31,551 nucleotides of DNA, taken from positions 1 through 31,551 of the forward strand of contig URDX01000020.1 in the NCBI GenBank assembly GCA_900546695.1, in the 5' to 3' direction. Below the pieces are notes generated by a model, which saw nothing but the letters and a program-made list of their open reading frames with translations, made no database searches and was not told the DNA's origin. Below, in pieces: positions 24,059-31,502 of this stretch (position 1 is its first letter; each line of letters starts with the position of its first letter). This stretch comes from an uncultured Eubacteriales bacterium. Lineage in GTDB: Bacteria > Bacillota > Clostridia > Oscillospirales > CAG-272. The position numbers and the translations under genes are program-made.

Positions 24059-24186
24059 GCTTACGTGCCTGCGCCGATTAATACAAATTGACACATGTAT
24101 GCCCTGCCGTGACATACACCGACGCGCCGCAGGTCACTAACCCCATGACGCCGTCCCCGAGTCCGCCCAAAACCCCGCGTCCTGTC

Positions 24187-24215
24187 TTGACAAGGCTGAA
24201 AAAAAAGATTATAAT
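24187..24215 (+). promoter_or_regulatory. Orphan perfect-consensus promoter facing spoVG
   Basis: TTGACA (24187-24192), exactly 17 nt and TATAAT (24210-24215) form a full sigma-A consensus with an A-rich spacer. No annotated plus-strand gene follows for 700 nt. The transcript would run antisense through spoVG. The first possible frame with a ribosome site (AGGA, 8 nt) is a 41-codon one at 24245-24370. Confidence 0.75.
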
Positions 24216-24259
24216 TGACGGCATATGGGCATAGGATATACCGCATGACACGCTTTCTT

Positions 24260-24291
24260 AAAAAAGAAAAAAGCCCCGGCAGCGCCGGAGC
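24260..24291 (-). terminator. Rho-independent terminator of spoVG
   Basis: On the minus strand GCTCCGGC and GCCGGGGC pair with a 3-nt loop (24273-24291, one G-T pair) and are followed by a T-rich tract of about 13 nt (24260-24272). Confidence 0.9.
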
Positions 24292-24330
24292 CTTATGTAT
24301 GGGCACACGAGCAGTCTCGGGCAGCCTGAT

Positions 24331-24618
24331 TTACTCGCTTTCCGTTTCGGCGTTTATCTCTGACAGATAGCCGTGATAGCGGGCAATGACTGCCTCCTCG
24401 AGCACATGTCTGAATTCTGCGTTGATCGGGTGTACGATATCGCGGTAGGTACCGTCGGGATTCTTCTTACACGGCATTACAATGAAGTATCTCTCCCTCG
24501 CGTAGATGACCTTAACGTCATGCACTGCGAGCGCTCCGTCAAAGGTTACAGAGGCAATTGCCTTCATGGGTCCGTCATTGTCGAATACCTTCCTGATTTT
24601 GATATCCGTAATAGTCAT
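24331..24618 (-). CDS. spoVG: SpoVG, RNA-binding regulator
   Basis: This 95-residue protein has the full SpoVG fold. It shows MTITDIKIRKV at the start, then DGPMKAIASVTFDGALAVHDVKVI, the ERYFIVMPCKKNPDGTYRDIVHPINAEFR core and a short acidic tail. SpoVG binds nucleic acid and tunes sporulation, division and virulence genes in Firmicutes. AAGGAG stands seven nt before the ATG. The gene is monocistronic, with its own promoter and terminator, and is divergent from murC. No sigma-H-type promoter (AGGAATT-GAAT) was found ahead of it, unlike the Bacillus gene. Confidence 0.96.
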   Translation of the reverse strand: MTITDIKIRKVFDNDGPMKAIASVTFDGALAVHDVKVIYARERYFIVMPCKKNPDGTYRDIVHPINAEFRHVLEEAVIARYHGYLSEINAETESE

Positions 24619-24654
24619 AGCGTTCTCCTTGCTTTGCTTTCGACAATCTATTAT

Positions 24655-24711
24655 CGGATCAGTGTAAGAACTGTGCAGAAGGTTTACACGTCCGATTCTT
24701 TAACCATTATA
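24655..24711 (-). promoter_or_regulatory. spoVG promoter and leader hairpin
   Basis: A minus-strand TATAAT -10 lies at 24706-24711 in an AT-rich stretch, with only a weak TTTAAT at the -35 position. In the leader, CGGA (24691-24694) pairs with TCCG (24655-24658) and GTGTAA (24684-24689) with TTACAC (24662-24667), forming an interrupted hairpin about 40 nt ahead of the start codon. Confidence 0.5.
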
Positions 24712-24955
24712 ATGAAACATTGTGAATTATTAAAGTCGTTATTTAAATTTTTCTATTAATAAAAGCTGAGATTATTTGTTACTTTTCACATAATTTTAGC
24801 TTAAATTTCCAGCCACAGTATTTCACGCAACCTCTTCTCCGCACCATATACGAGAGCAAAATTTATGCGATATGCGCAGCTTGCGATATGCGCCGCAAAA
24901 AACACAAGCGGTGCGGAAAAACAAAAATCAAACATCCCGAAAGGCCGGTCAACAT
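24712..24955. other. AT-rich region between spoVG and murC
   Basis: No gene is seen. An 11-bp direct repeat GCGATATGCGC at 24867-24877 and 24883-24893 (16-bp period) lies 60-90 nt ahead of the murC start and could be an operator. A weak promoter-like pair, TTCACG and CATATA with 17 nt between them, ends near 24850. Confidence 0.4.
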
Positions 24956-26368
24956 ATGTCAAAGGCACAGTTTACCGCAGTCGATCTTCACGGAAAGCGG
25001 CTGCATTTTGTAGGCATCGGCGGCATCAGCATGTCCTCCCTTGCCATGATAGCGAAAAAGCGCGGCGCAGCCGTAACGGGCAGTGACAGCACGCGCAGCA
25101 GAATAACGGCGGCGCTCGAGAGCGCCGGCATAACCGTATACTACGGTCACGCGGCGGAAAACGTCGCCCCCGATACCACCGCTATCGTTCATACCGCAGC
25201 GATTCATGCCGATAATCCCGAGCTGCGCAGAGCCGCAGAGCTCGGAATCACCTGCCTGACACGCGCAGAATTCTTCGGTCGGCTGATGCGTCCGTACCCT
25301 GTCCGAATCGGCATCGCAGGCACGCACGGAAAGAGCACAACCACCTCGATGGCGGCGCTTATCTCGCTCGATTCGCAGCTCGACCCGACCATCGTTTGCG
25401 GTGCGGAGCTTGACGAGATAGGCGGCACCTTCCGCATAGGTGAGGGCGGCACCATCATATTCGAGGCATGCGAATATACGGATTCGTTCCTCTCATTCTG
25501 CCCTACCTGTGCGATCGTGCTGAACGTCGAGCTCGAGCATGTCGATTATTTCAAGGACCTTGCACAGATAACAGAGAGCTTTCACCGTTTTATATCGCTC
25601 GCCGATACCGCCGTCATCTGCGCGGACAGCGCACAGGCAATGCGCGCGGCTGAGGGCTATGACGGACGGCTGATAACCTACAGCGCGCTCTCCCCCACCC
25701 CCGGCGCAGGCGCGGATATTCATTATTACGCAGCAGAGATAACCCATGAGGGTTCGAGCAGCAGCTTTTCCCTCCGCCGCAGAGACGGTCTGAATGACGA
25801 AAAGCTCTGCGATGTTCGCCTGCGCATTCCGGGAATGCATAATATTTCGGATGCGGTCGCGGCTGCCGCCGCCTGCCTCGAATGCGGCGCGAGTCCCGCA
25901 GCGGTCGAATCGGGACTTGACCGTTTTCACGGCGCAAAGCGCCGCTTTGAGCTGCGCGGAAAAACGGCGGGCGGCGCAGAGGTCTACGACGACTACGCAC
26001 ATCACCCCACCGAAATTAAAGCAACCCTTGACGCCGCGCGCACACTCGGAAAGCACGTGTGGTGCGTTTTTCAGCCGCATACATATACCCGCACCTTCGG
26101 TCTGTTCCGCGAGCTGTCCGAATCCTTCGGCAACGCCGACCGCGTGATAGTCACCGATATCTACTCCGCGGGGCGCGAGGAAAACGAGAGCGGCATCACA
26201 CCCGAAAAGCTCGCCGCCGCTATCCCCGGCGCGGTCTGCCTGCGCAGAGGCGAGGATTTTTCGGAGATTGCCGACTATATCCTCAAAAACACGGATGAAA
26301 ATGATGTTATCTTCGTGATGGGCGCGGGCGATGTTATCCGCCTGTCGGCACTTCTCGTCGATCACTGA
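24956..26368 (+). CDS. murC: MurC, UDP-N-acetylmuramate--L-alanine ligase
   Basis: This 470-residue cytoplasmic ligase adds the first amino acid of the peptidoglycan stem peptide. HFVGIGGISMSSLA (17-30) is the UDP-binding loop, and GTHGKSTTTSM (about 122-132) the ATP P-loop. EACEYTDSFL, LNVELEHVDYF and YDDYAHHPTEIKATL are Mur ligase signatures. Domain 3 ends in IFVMGAGDVIRL. The chosen start gives the standard MurC N-terminus and has AAAGG upstream. The longer frame from 24872 lies in the repeat region and adds 28 residues unlike the family. A 24-codon gene follows in the same transcript. Confidence 0.96.
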   Translation: MSKAQFTAVDLHGKRLHFVGIGGISMSSLAMIAKKRGAAVTGSDSTRSRITAALESAGITVYYGHAAENVAPDTTAIVHTAAIHADNPELRRAAELGITCLTRAEFFGRLMRPYPVRIGIAGTHGKSTTTSMAALISLDSQLDPTIVCGAELDEIGGTFRIGEGGTIIFEACEYTDSFLSFCPTCAIVLNVELEHVDYFKDLAQITESFHRFISLADTAVICADSAQAMRAAEGYDGRLITYSALSPTPGAGADIHYYAAEITHEGSSSSFSLRRRDGLNDEKLCDVRLRIPGMHNISDAVAAAAACLECGASPAAVESGLDRFHGAKRRFELRGKTAGGAEVYDDYAHHPTEIKATLDAARTLGKHVWCVFQPHTYTRTFGLFRELSESFGNADRVIVTDIYSAGREENESGITPEKLAAAIPGAVCLRRGEDFSEIADYILKNTDENDVIFVMGAGDVIRLSALLVDH

Positions 26369-26404
26369 GCCAAACAAATGCATGTTAGAAGGAAGGAAAA
26401 AAGT

Positions 26405-26479
26405 ATGGAATACATTGCTTTCTTTATCGTGACCGCCGCACTCGGCTATATCGCCGTGCGCTGCGCACTGAACGACTGA
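26405..26479 (+). CDS. 24-residue single-span membrane microprotein behind murC
   Basis: A frame of 24 codons plus stop begins MEYIAFFIVTAALGYIAV and ends in a short polar tail with Arg, Cys, Asn and Asp. Residues 3-18 are hydrophobic, enough for one membrane span. GGAAGG at 26391-26396 lies eight nt before the ATG, which is an excellent spacing. It is 36 nt after the murC stop, and a strong terminator follows within 60 nt, so it is the last gene of the murC transcript. No relative is recognised. Its function is unknown; a role at the cell-wall machinery is only suggested by context. Confidence 0.6.
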   Translation: MEYIAFFIVTAALGYIAVRCALND

Positions 26480-26504
26480 CCGCACCGCATAATTTCATGA
26501 CCGT

Positions 26505-26545
26505 AACGCAGCTGCCGAGCCTCGGGCAGCTGCGTTTATTGTTGA
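26505..26545 (+). terminator. Rho-independent terminator of murC and the microprotein
   Basis: A stem of at least 12 bp (AACGCAGCTGCC with GGCAGCTGCGTT, 26505-26536) extends inward with one bulge and is followed by the T-rich TATTGTT. Confidence 0.85.
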
Positions 26546-26615
26546 CACCGCAAATATTTCTCTACACCTTGACACCTTTCGATAAATCCCCTCTGTCTTA
26601 AAGCTTTACGGGGGT

Positions 26616-26645
26616 GTGGGGGACGCTTTCTCGAAAGCGCCCCAC
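26616..26645. repeat. Strong hairpin of an apparent interspersed element
   Basis: GTGGGG and CGCTTTC (left) pair with GAAAGCG and CCCCAC (right) around a 2-nt loop, with a 2-nt bulge. It is preceded by a G-rich GGGGGTGTG. No T tract follows on either strand, so it is not a standard terminator. G-rich hairpins of this type recur between genes in related genomes, from memory only. The rest of 26546-26682 shows nothing else. Confidence 0.45.
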
Positions 26646-26682
26646 CGTTCCCCTTCGTACCCCGCAGTTTCTATATAACCTC

Positions 26683-26711
26683 TTGAAATTTCTCATAAAA
26701 TGGGGTATAAT
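26683..26711 (+). promoter_or_regulatory. Promoter of the solute-binding protein / kinase / VanY operon
   Basis: TTGAAA (26683-26688), a 17-nt spacer and TATAAT (26706-26711) are present. The predicted start is near 26718. The leader of about 90 nt contains a small GCCCCG/CGGGGC hairpin. Confidence 0.85.
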
Positions 26712-26808
26712 CATGCAGTAAAGGTGTTTGCATTTTCAGACATACAGTCCTAAGTATTCCAACGCCCCGCGCGACGGGGCAAAAATCCGACAGAAAGGAG
26801 TCCGCCTC

Positions 26809-27678
26809 ATGTTCAGACGCATCACTGCAGCTTTTCCCGCTGCCCGTGAATCCGAGCGAGCCGCAGCGTCGTCTCCCGCAGCCTGTACATTCAAACGCAT
26901 CGCAGCACTGTTCCTCATCGCCGCCGCGTTTCTGCCGACCGTGTGCAGCTGCGGCAGTGAGAGCCGACCCGAGCAGACGCTCAAGCCCATCACCGTCGGC
27001 AGCGACGACTACAAGCCGTATAACTACATAGACGAGGACGGCAGATTTGCGGGCGTTGATGTTGAGCTTGCCGTCGAGGCATTTCACCGTCTCGGCTATG
27101 AGCCGACCTTCCGTCAGATAGTGTGGGAGAATAAGGACTCGTATCTCGCGAGCGGCGAGGTAGACTGTCTGTGGGGCTGCTTCACCATGACGGACCGCGA
27201 GGACAGCTACACATGGGCGGGACCGTACATGTCGAGCACACAGTCGGTGGTCGTGCGCGCGGACAGCGACATAACCTCCCTCTCCGAGCTTGACGGCAGA
27301 TGCGTTGCGGTACAGGCGACGTCAAAGCCCGAAGAAATTCTGCTCGGCGCGTTTGACCCGCGTCTGCCCGAAGTAGAAAAGGTCTATGCCCTCTCTACGA
27401 TGGACGACGTGTACGCATGTCTGAGAAAGGGATACGCGGACGCTATCGGAGGGCATACCTACGCTCTTGCCGCCTTCATGTCGACCGCACCCGGCGCGTA
27501 CCGCATGCTGGACGAAGTGCTGTATGTTTCGCAGCTCGGCGTTGCATTTGAGCGCGGAAAGAATACCGAGCTCGCCGACAGTCTGACCGAGGTGCTGAAC
27601 GGGCTTGAGCGCGAGGGCATCACCGCGGAAATTTCCGAAAAATACGGCGTTTACGCCCCCGAAAAGGAGGCGGAGTGA
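26809..27678 (+). CDS. Lipoprotein solute-binding protein, family 3
   Basis: This 289-residue extracellular receptor has a signal segment (KRIAALFLIAAAFLPTVC, 29-46). A probable lipobox VCSC makes C48 the lipidated residue, although an adjacent C46 makes the exact site uncertain. The mature part is a family 3 (amino-acid/polar solute) fold: ITVGSDDYKPYNYIDEDGRFAGVDVELA, then VDCLWGCFTMTDRED and SLSELDGRCVAVQATS, and it closes ITAEISEKYGVY. AAAGGAG precedes the ATG. No permease or ATPase gene is nearby; a sensor kinase starts 4 nt after its stop. It is therefore more likely a sensing partner than a transport component. The ligand is unknown. Confidence 0.9.
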   Translation: MFRRITAAFPAARESERAAASSPAACTFKRIAALFLIAAAFLPTVCSCGSESRPEQTLKPITVGSDDYKPYNYIDEDGRFAGVDVELAVEAFHRLGYEPTFRQIVWENKDSYLASGEVDCLWGCFTMTDREDSYTWAGPYMSSTQSVVVRADSDITSLSELDGRCVAVQATSKPEEILLGAFDPRLPEVEKVYALSTMDDVYACLRKGYADAIGGHTYALAAFMSTAPGAYRMLDEVLYVSQLGVAFERGKNTELADSLTEVLNGLEREGITAEISEKYGVYAPEKEAE

Positions 27679-27682
27679 CCCG

Positions 27683-30103
27683 ATGAATATAAAAAAGATA
27701 ACCTCATTTCTCCTTCGGCATGCAGCGGCGATAGGTGCGGTCGCGGTGCTCGGCGTAATTGCGCTGTCGGTATCCGTGCTGCTCACATATAAGGATCGGC
27801 AGCGGGCACAGCAAACGCTCGTCGACTCGCTCTCCTTCTTTCACGAAAAGATAGTGAGCTACGAGAGCTATGCATCGAACGACCGCATAAAAAGTCTTAT
27901 CCGACTGCTCGATAAGGCGACCGAGCTCGACCATAACATAAAGCTCGACCACTCCGACCTGACCGTCCTGCTCGACAGCTTTTGCGAGCGGCAGCGGCTG
28001 AGCGGTGCGATAATTCTCGACGGTGCTCTCGGCTGCACCGCGGCATCTACGTCCGACGGAGACCCGTACGAGCGCTGGAAGGACGTTATAAACAGCGAGA
28101 ACGTCCGCGACATCACCGCGCGCCCCGCAAAATGCTATCTCACCCGCAATGTGCTCGGCGGCGACACCTATGATTTTGCCGCGATGTCGCGCGAGGATCA
28201 GGAGGGTATCGTCATTGTATACGAAAAAAATCTCCCCGTACTCGACCCGAACGGCGAGATAGATATTGCCTCTCTGTTCGACAACTACCCTCTCACGATG
28301 AACGGGATAATAGTCGTCAGCGACGGCGAGACGGTAATCGGCTCGAACAGCGACGAGCTGCGCGGCATGTCGGTCGTCGATTGCGAGCTGCTCAGCGCGG
28401 ACTTTCCCCGCAGCAACCTCCTCACCCGCTCGAGCTGCGACGGCAGCACATGGTACGGCGGCATGCAGCACTCGCATGACTACACGCTGTATGTTTTCTT
28501 TCCCGCCTCCGAAGTTTTTGCGGGCAGAACGCTCGTCATGACTTATATACTCTCGTTCGGGCTTATCGTGCTGATGCTGTTTGTTCTTGCGCGTAACATT
28601 TCGGCGCACCGACATATGGCGCAGCTGCGCGCAGAGGCGGAACGCGCCGACCGCGCAAATATTTCAAAGACCGATTTTCTCCGACACATGAGTCACGACC
28701 TGCGCACCCCGATAAACGGCATACGCGGTATGGTCGAGATAAGCCGACACTACAAGGGAAACGAAAAAAAGCAGGAGGATTGCCGCGCGAAAATATACGA
28801 GGCATCCGGCTTTCTGCTCGACCTAATAAACAATATTCTTGACATGAACAAGCTTGAATCGGGCGAAATAACGCTCGAAAACGAGCCGTTCGGGCTGCGG
28901 GAAACGGTTGACCGCGTCGTCGGCACGGTCGAGCCGATAGCGATAGAGCGCAGCGTTCGTCTGCGTCTGTGCGAGCCCGAAATAAAACATGACTCTCTGA
29001 TAGGCTGCGGCATACATCTGCGCAGGATACTGCACAACCTGATAGGCAACGCCGTAAAATATAACAAGCCCGGCGGCTCCGTGACCGTTTCGATACGCGA
29101 GCTGCCCGTCTCCGAATATCCCGAGGCGGTGCGCACGGCATTCTGCGCGTCGGATGCGGCTTCAAAAGCGATTTCAGATGCGGCATCAAAAGCGATTTCA
29201 GATGCGACATCAAACACGACATCAAGCGCAGCATCGGTTGTGTCATCCGACGGCACATCGCCCGTCAGCATGCCGCCCGTCAACGTACCAAATGCCGACA
29301 ATGCATCGCACGACACAACAGCGGCAATAAGCTGCGACGCGCCCGACTGCGACGATTATGCGGTATTCGAGCTGACGGTGGCAGACACGGGTATCGGAAT
29401 GAGCCGCGAATTTCAGGCACACGCCTTTGAGCCGTTCGCACAGGAAAATTCCGCATCCCGCGCCGCCTGCATGGGAACGGGTCTCGGTCTCGCAATAACG
29501 CACGAGATTGTGGAAAAGATGGGCGGAGACATCGTCTTTCGGAGCGAGCAGGGCAAGGGCACGGTGTTCACCGTGCATCTCGGATTCCGCATAAATCACG
29601 GCTCGATAAGACAGTCAGCTGCCGCGCCGCGCAGTCACCGCTCGCTTGCGGGCGCAAGGATACTGCTCGCGGAGGATAACGAGCTGAACGCCGAGATAGC
29701 CGAGTTCACACTCGAGCAGGCGGGCATGAGCGTCAGCATTGCACGCAACGGCAGCGAGGCGGTGTCGATGTTCCTTGATTCCGACATCGGCAGCTACGAC
29801 GCGATTTTGATGGACGTTATGATGCCCGTTGTCGACGGTCTCGAGGCGACGCGCAGAATACGAGCGAGCGACAGAGCCGACGCAAAGACCGTACCTATCC
29901 TCGCGATGACGGCAAACGCCTTCTCCGACGACAGGGCTGACTGTCTGAAAGCAGGCATGAACGAGCATATCACAAAGCCGATAAACAGCGACGACCTGCT
30001 CGACAAGATAGAGCGCTGTCTTGCGGACACATCCGCGGAGGGCGACGGCTGCATGCAGACGGAAAACGGGCATGCGAACAAACAAGGAGATGACGCAAAA
30101 TGA
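27683..30103 (+). CDS. Hybrid sensor histidine kinase with C-terminal receiver
   Basis: This 806-residue protein has TM1 (about 14-34), an extracellular region of some 245 residues without a recognised fold, and TM2 (282-303). The HisKA domain has H338 (FLRHMSHDLRTPINGI). The HATPase has N452/N456 (NLIGNAVKYN), DTGIGM (568-573) and GTGLGLA (598-604). The receiver (about 657-780) has D711 (LMDVMMPVVDG) and K765. No HPt or output domain is present. An insertion of about 70 residues rich in Ser, Ala, Thr and Asp (488-558) splits the ATP domain between the N box and G1 box. The start at 27683 has GGAG 7 nt upstream. It overlaps the VanY gene by ATGA. Confidence 0.93.
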   Translation: MNIKKITSFLLRHAAAIGAVAVLGVIALSVSVLLTYKDRQRAQQTLVDSLSFFHEKIVSYESYASNDRIKSLIRLLDKATELDHNIKLDHSDLTVLLDSFCERQRLSGAIILDGALGCTAASTSDGDPYERWKDVINSENVRDITARPAKCYLTRNVLGGDTYDFAAMSREDQEGIVIVYEKNLPVLDPNGEIDIASLFDNYPLTMNGIIVVSDGETVIGSNSDELRGMSVVDCELLSADFPRSNLLTRSSCDGSTWYGGMQHSHDYTLYVFFPASEVFAGRTLVMTYILSFGLIVLMLFVLARNISAHRHMAQLRAEAERADRANISKTDFLRHMSHDLRTPINGIRGMVEISRHYKGNEKKQEDCRAKIYEASGFLLDLINNILDMNKLESGEITLENEPFGLRETVDRVVGTVEPIAIERSVRLRLCEPEIKHDSLIGCGIHLRRILHNLIGNAVKYNKPGGSVTVSIRELPVSEYPEAVRTAFCASDAASKAISDAASKAISDATSNTTSSAASVVSSDGTSPVSMPPVNVPNADNASHDTTAAISCDAPDCDDYAVFELTVADTGIGMSREFQAHAFEPFAQENSASRAACMGTGLGLAITHEIVEKMGGDIVFRSEQGKGTVFTVHLGFRINHGSIRQSAAAPRSHRSLAGARILLAEDNELNAEIAEFTLEQAGMSVSIARNGSEAVSMFLDSDIGSYDAILMDVMMPVVDGLEATRRIRASDRADAKTVPILAMTANAFSDDRADCLKAGMNEHITKPINSDDLLDKIERCLADTSAEGDGCMQTENGHANKQGDDAK
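29153..29224 (+). repeat. 24-bp tandem repeat inside the hybrid kinase gene
   Basis: Two near-identical 24-bp units (29153-29176 and 29177-29200, one mismatch) and a decayed third encode the octapeptide DAASKAIS. The array keeps the frame and starts the low-complexity insertion in the ATP-binding domain. Confidence 0.85.
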
Positions 30104-30915
30104 AGAAAGGCTCACCCGCCGCATCGGTCGGACCGGGAGCACGCTGCTGCGCGCTGCTTTCGGCAGCAGCGCTGCTCTGTTCGCTGAGCTCCTGTGCCGA
30201 GGTCGCTCCGACCGAAAGCTGCACGCACACCCCGCCCCCGCTGCTTGCCGAGCTGCGGCAGGAATCTGCCGTCGGGCTCGTCGCGATATCCGAGCCGCCT
30301 CCCGAGACCGAGCCCGAAACCGAGCCGCAGACCGCACCGCCCCCCGCACCCGAACCCGTCGTGCAGGAGGAATGCAGCGAGCCCGAGGAGGTAACCGAGC
30401 CCGAGCCGACCTATATCGACGGTATTCTCATCGTCAACAAGACCTACGCGCTCCCGCGCGGCTACGGTGGGGGTGCCGACCCGGAGGCGCTTGCCGCAGT
30501 GAACGAAATGATAGCAGCGGCAGCCGAGGAAGGGCTGAATCTGTTTATCATCTCGGGCTACCGCAGCTACGATAAGCAGGCAAGCATCTATCGCAACTAC
30601 GCTGCACGCGACGGTCAGGCCGCCGCCGACCGATATTCCGCACGCCCCGGACACTCCGAGCATCAGACGGGGCTCGCCTTTGACCTGAACTCTATCGAAC
30701 AGTCGTTTGCGGAAACTCCCGAGGGTATTTGGCTCGCGGAAAACTGCTCGCGCTTTGGGTTTATCATTCGCTATACAAAGGAAAATGAGCCGATAACGGG
30801 GTATATGTATGAGCCGTGGCATGTGAGGTATCTCGGGGTGGAGACGGCACAGAAGGTAGAGGCAAGCGGGCTGTGCCTTGAGGAGTATCTCGGTATAACC
30901 TCCTCCTACACCTGA
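30100..30915 (+). CDS. VanY-like D-Ala-D-Ala carboxypeptidase lipoprotein (M15B)
   Basis: This 271-residue enzyme is predicted to trim the terminal D-Ala of peptidoglycan stems outside the cell. A signal peptide ends in the lipobox LSSC with C32 lipidated. A Pro/Glu-rich linker (about 65-104) acts as a spacer through the wall. The zinc-peptidase domain has ISGYRSYDKQ (150-159), H188 and D195 in SEHQTGLAFD, and E238 and H241 in EPWHVRYLG, so all catalytic residues are present. The start overlaps the kinase stop (ATGA) and has AAGGAG upstream. Without vanH, vanA or vanX nearby, it is not a vancomycin-resistance cluster. Some family members are L,D-carboxypeptidases instead. Confidence 0.92.
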   Translation: MKKGSPAASVGPGARCCALLSAAALLCSLSSCAEVAPTESCTHTPPPLLAELRQESAVGLVAISEPPPETEPETEPQTAPPPAPEPVVQEECSEPEEVTEPEPTYIDGILIVNKTYALPRGYGGGADPEALAAVNEMIAAAAEEGLNLFIISGYRSYDKQASIYRNYAARDGQAAADRYSARPGHSEHQTGLAFDLNSIEQSFAETPEGIWLAENCSRFGFIIRYTKENEPITGYMYEPWHVRYLGVETAQKVEASGLCLEEYLGITSSYT

Positions 30916-30944
30916 TCGGGGAGGCTAAAAAAGCGCAGACCGAG

Positions 30945-30974
30945 TTCGCAAAAGTGATTTTGTTAAATTATAAC
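30945..30974 (+). promoter_or_regulatory. Candidate promoter of the SdpI-family gene
   Basis: TTCGCA (30945-30950), an 18-nt spacer and TATAAC (30969-30974) lie in a locally AT-rich stretch ahead of the gene. No terminator separates the gene from vanY, so read-through is also possible. Confidence 0.4.
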
Positions 30975-30987
30975 AGGGGTATCTATT

Positions 30988-31368
30988 ATGTGGTTCTGGT
31001 GGTTCATGGTGATATGCGATTTGCTGCTCCCTATTATTATGCTGATTGCCGGGAGAATGATGTGGAAGCACTATCCCAAAGAAATAAACGGTGTGCTCGG
31101 ATACAGAACGAACCGTTCCATGAAAAATGCGAACACATGGAAGTTCGCGCACGAGTATTGCGGGAAGCTCTGGTGGAAAATCGGGGCAGCGTCGGTCTTG
31201 CCTACGATTTTGGTGCATATTCCGTTCTTTCACAGCGATGAAAACATCATCGGAATTGTCGGCGGTATCGTAGCAGCAGTTCAATGCGTCATTATGCTTG
31301 CATCTCTTTTCCTAACGGAACACGCTTTGAAAAAGGCATTCAACGCTGACGGAACACGAATCGCCTGA
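30988..31368 (+). CDS. Small SdpI-family membrane protein
   Basis: This 126-residue protein has three predicted spans (about 4-24, 64-79 and 88-108). The SdpI signature INGVLGYRTNRSMKNANTWKFAHEYCGK lies between the first two. SdpI of Bacillus protects against the SdpC toxin and helps induce its own operon, but it is about twice as long; short homologues are common and uncharacterised. Codon use is clearly more AT-rich than in the genes to the left, which may mean a different origin. The ribosome site is a weak GGGG about 9 nt ahead of the ATG. No sdpC-like toxin gene is seen in the window. Confidence 0.85.
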   Translation: MWFWWFMVICDLLLPIIMLIAGRMMWKHYPKEINGVLGYRTNRSMKNANTWKFAHEYCGKLWWKIGAASVLPTILVHIPFFHSDENIIGIVGGIVAAVQCVIMLASLFLTEHALKKAFNADGTRIA

Positions 31369-31414
31369 GCGTTGTTACAGAAGCGGCAAAGGTTGATTTA
31401 ATACACAAAAAGAA

Positions 31415-31452
31415 AAGGTGCTGTTAAAAAACGTGTTTTTTAACAGCACCTT
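31415..31452. repeat. Perfect 18-bp inverted repeat after the SdpI-family gene
   Basis: AAGGTGCTGTTAAAAAAC (31415-31432) is followed by GT and its exact complement (31435-31452). The stem itself contains the A and T runs, so it could serve as a bidirectional terminator for the SdpI-family gene or be the remnant of a small mobile element. Confidence 0.7.
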
Positions 31453-31502
31453 CGGTTATTAGGAAATAGATAAAAGTGCTCGAAACGGGGAGAGATAAAA
31501 AG

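Noticed and set aside
26616..26645. Second terminator after murC
   Set aside because: The stem is strong but no T tract follows on either strand, and a good terminator already lies 80 nt upstream.
30100..30915. Vancomycin-resistance cluster
   Set aside because: Only a VanY-like enzyme is present; no vanH, vanA/B or vanX, and the partner kinase is a hybrid type unlike VanS.
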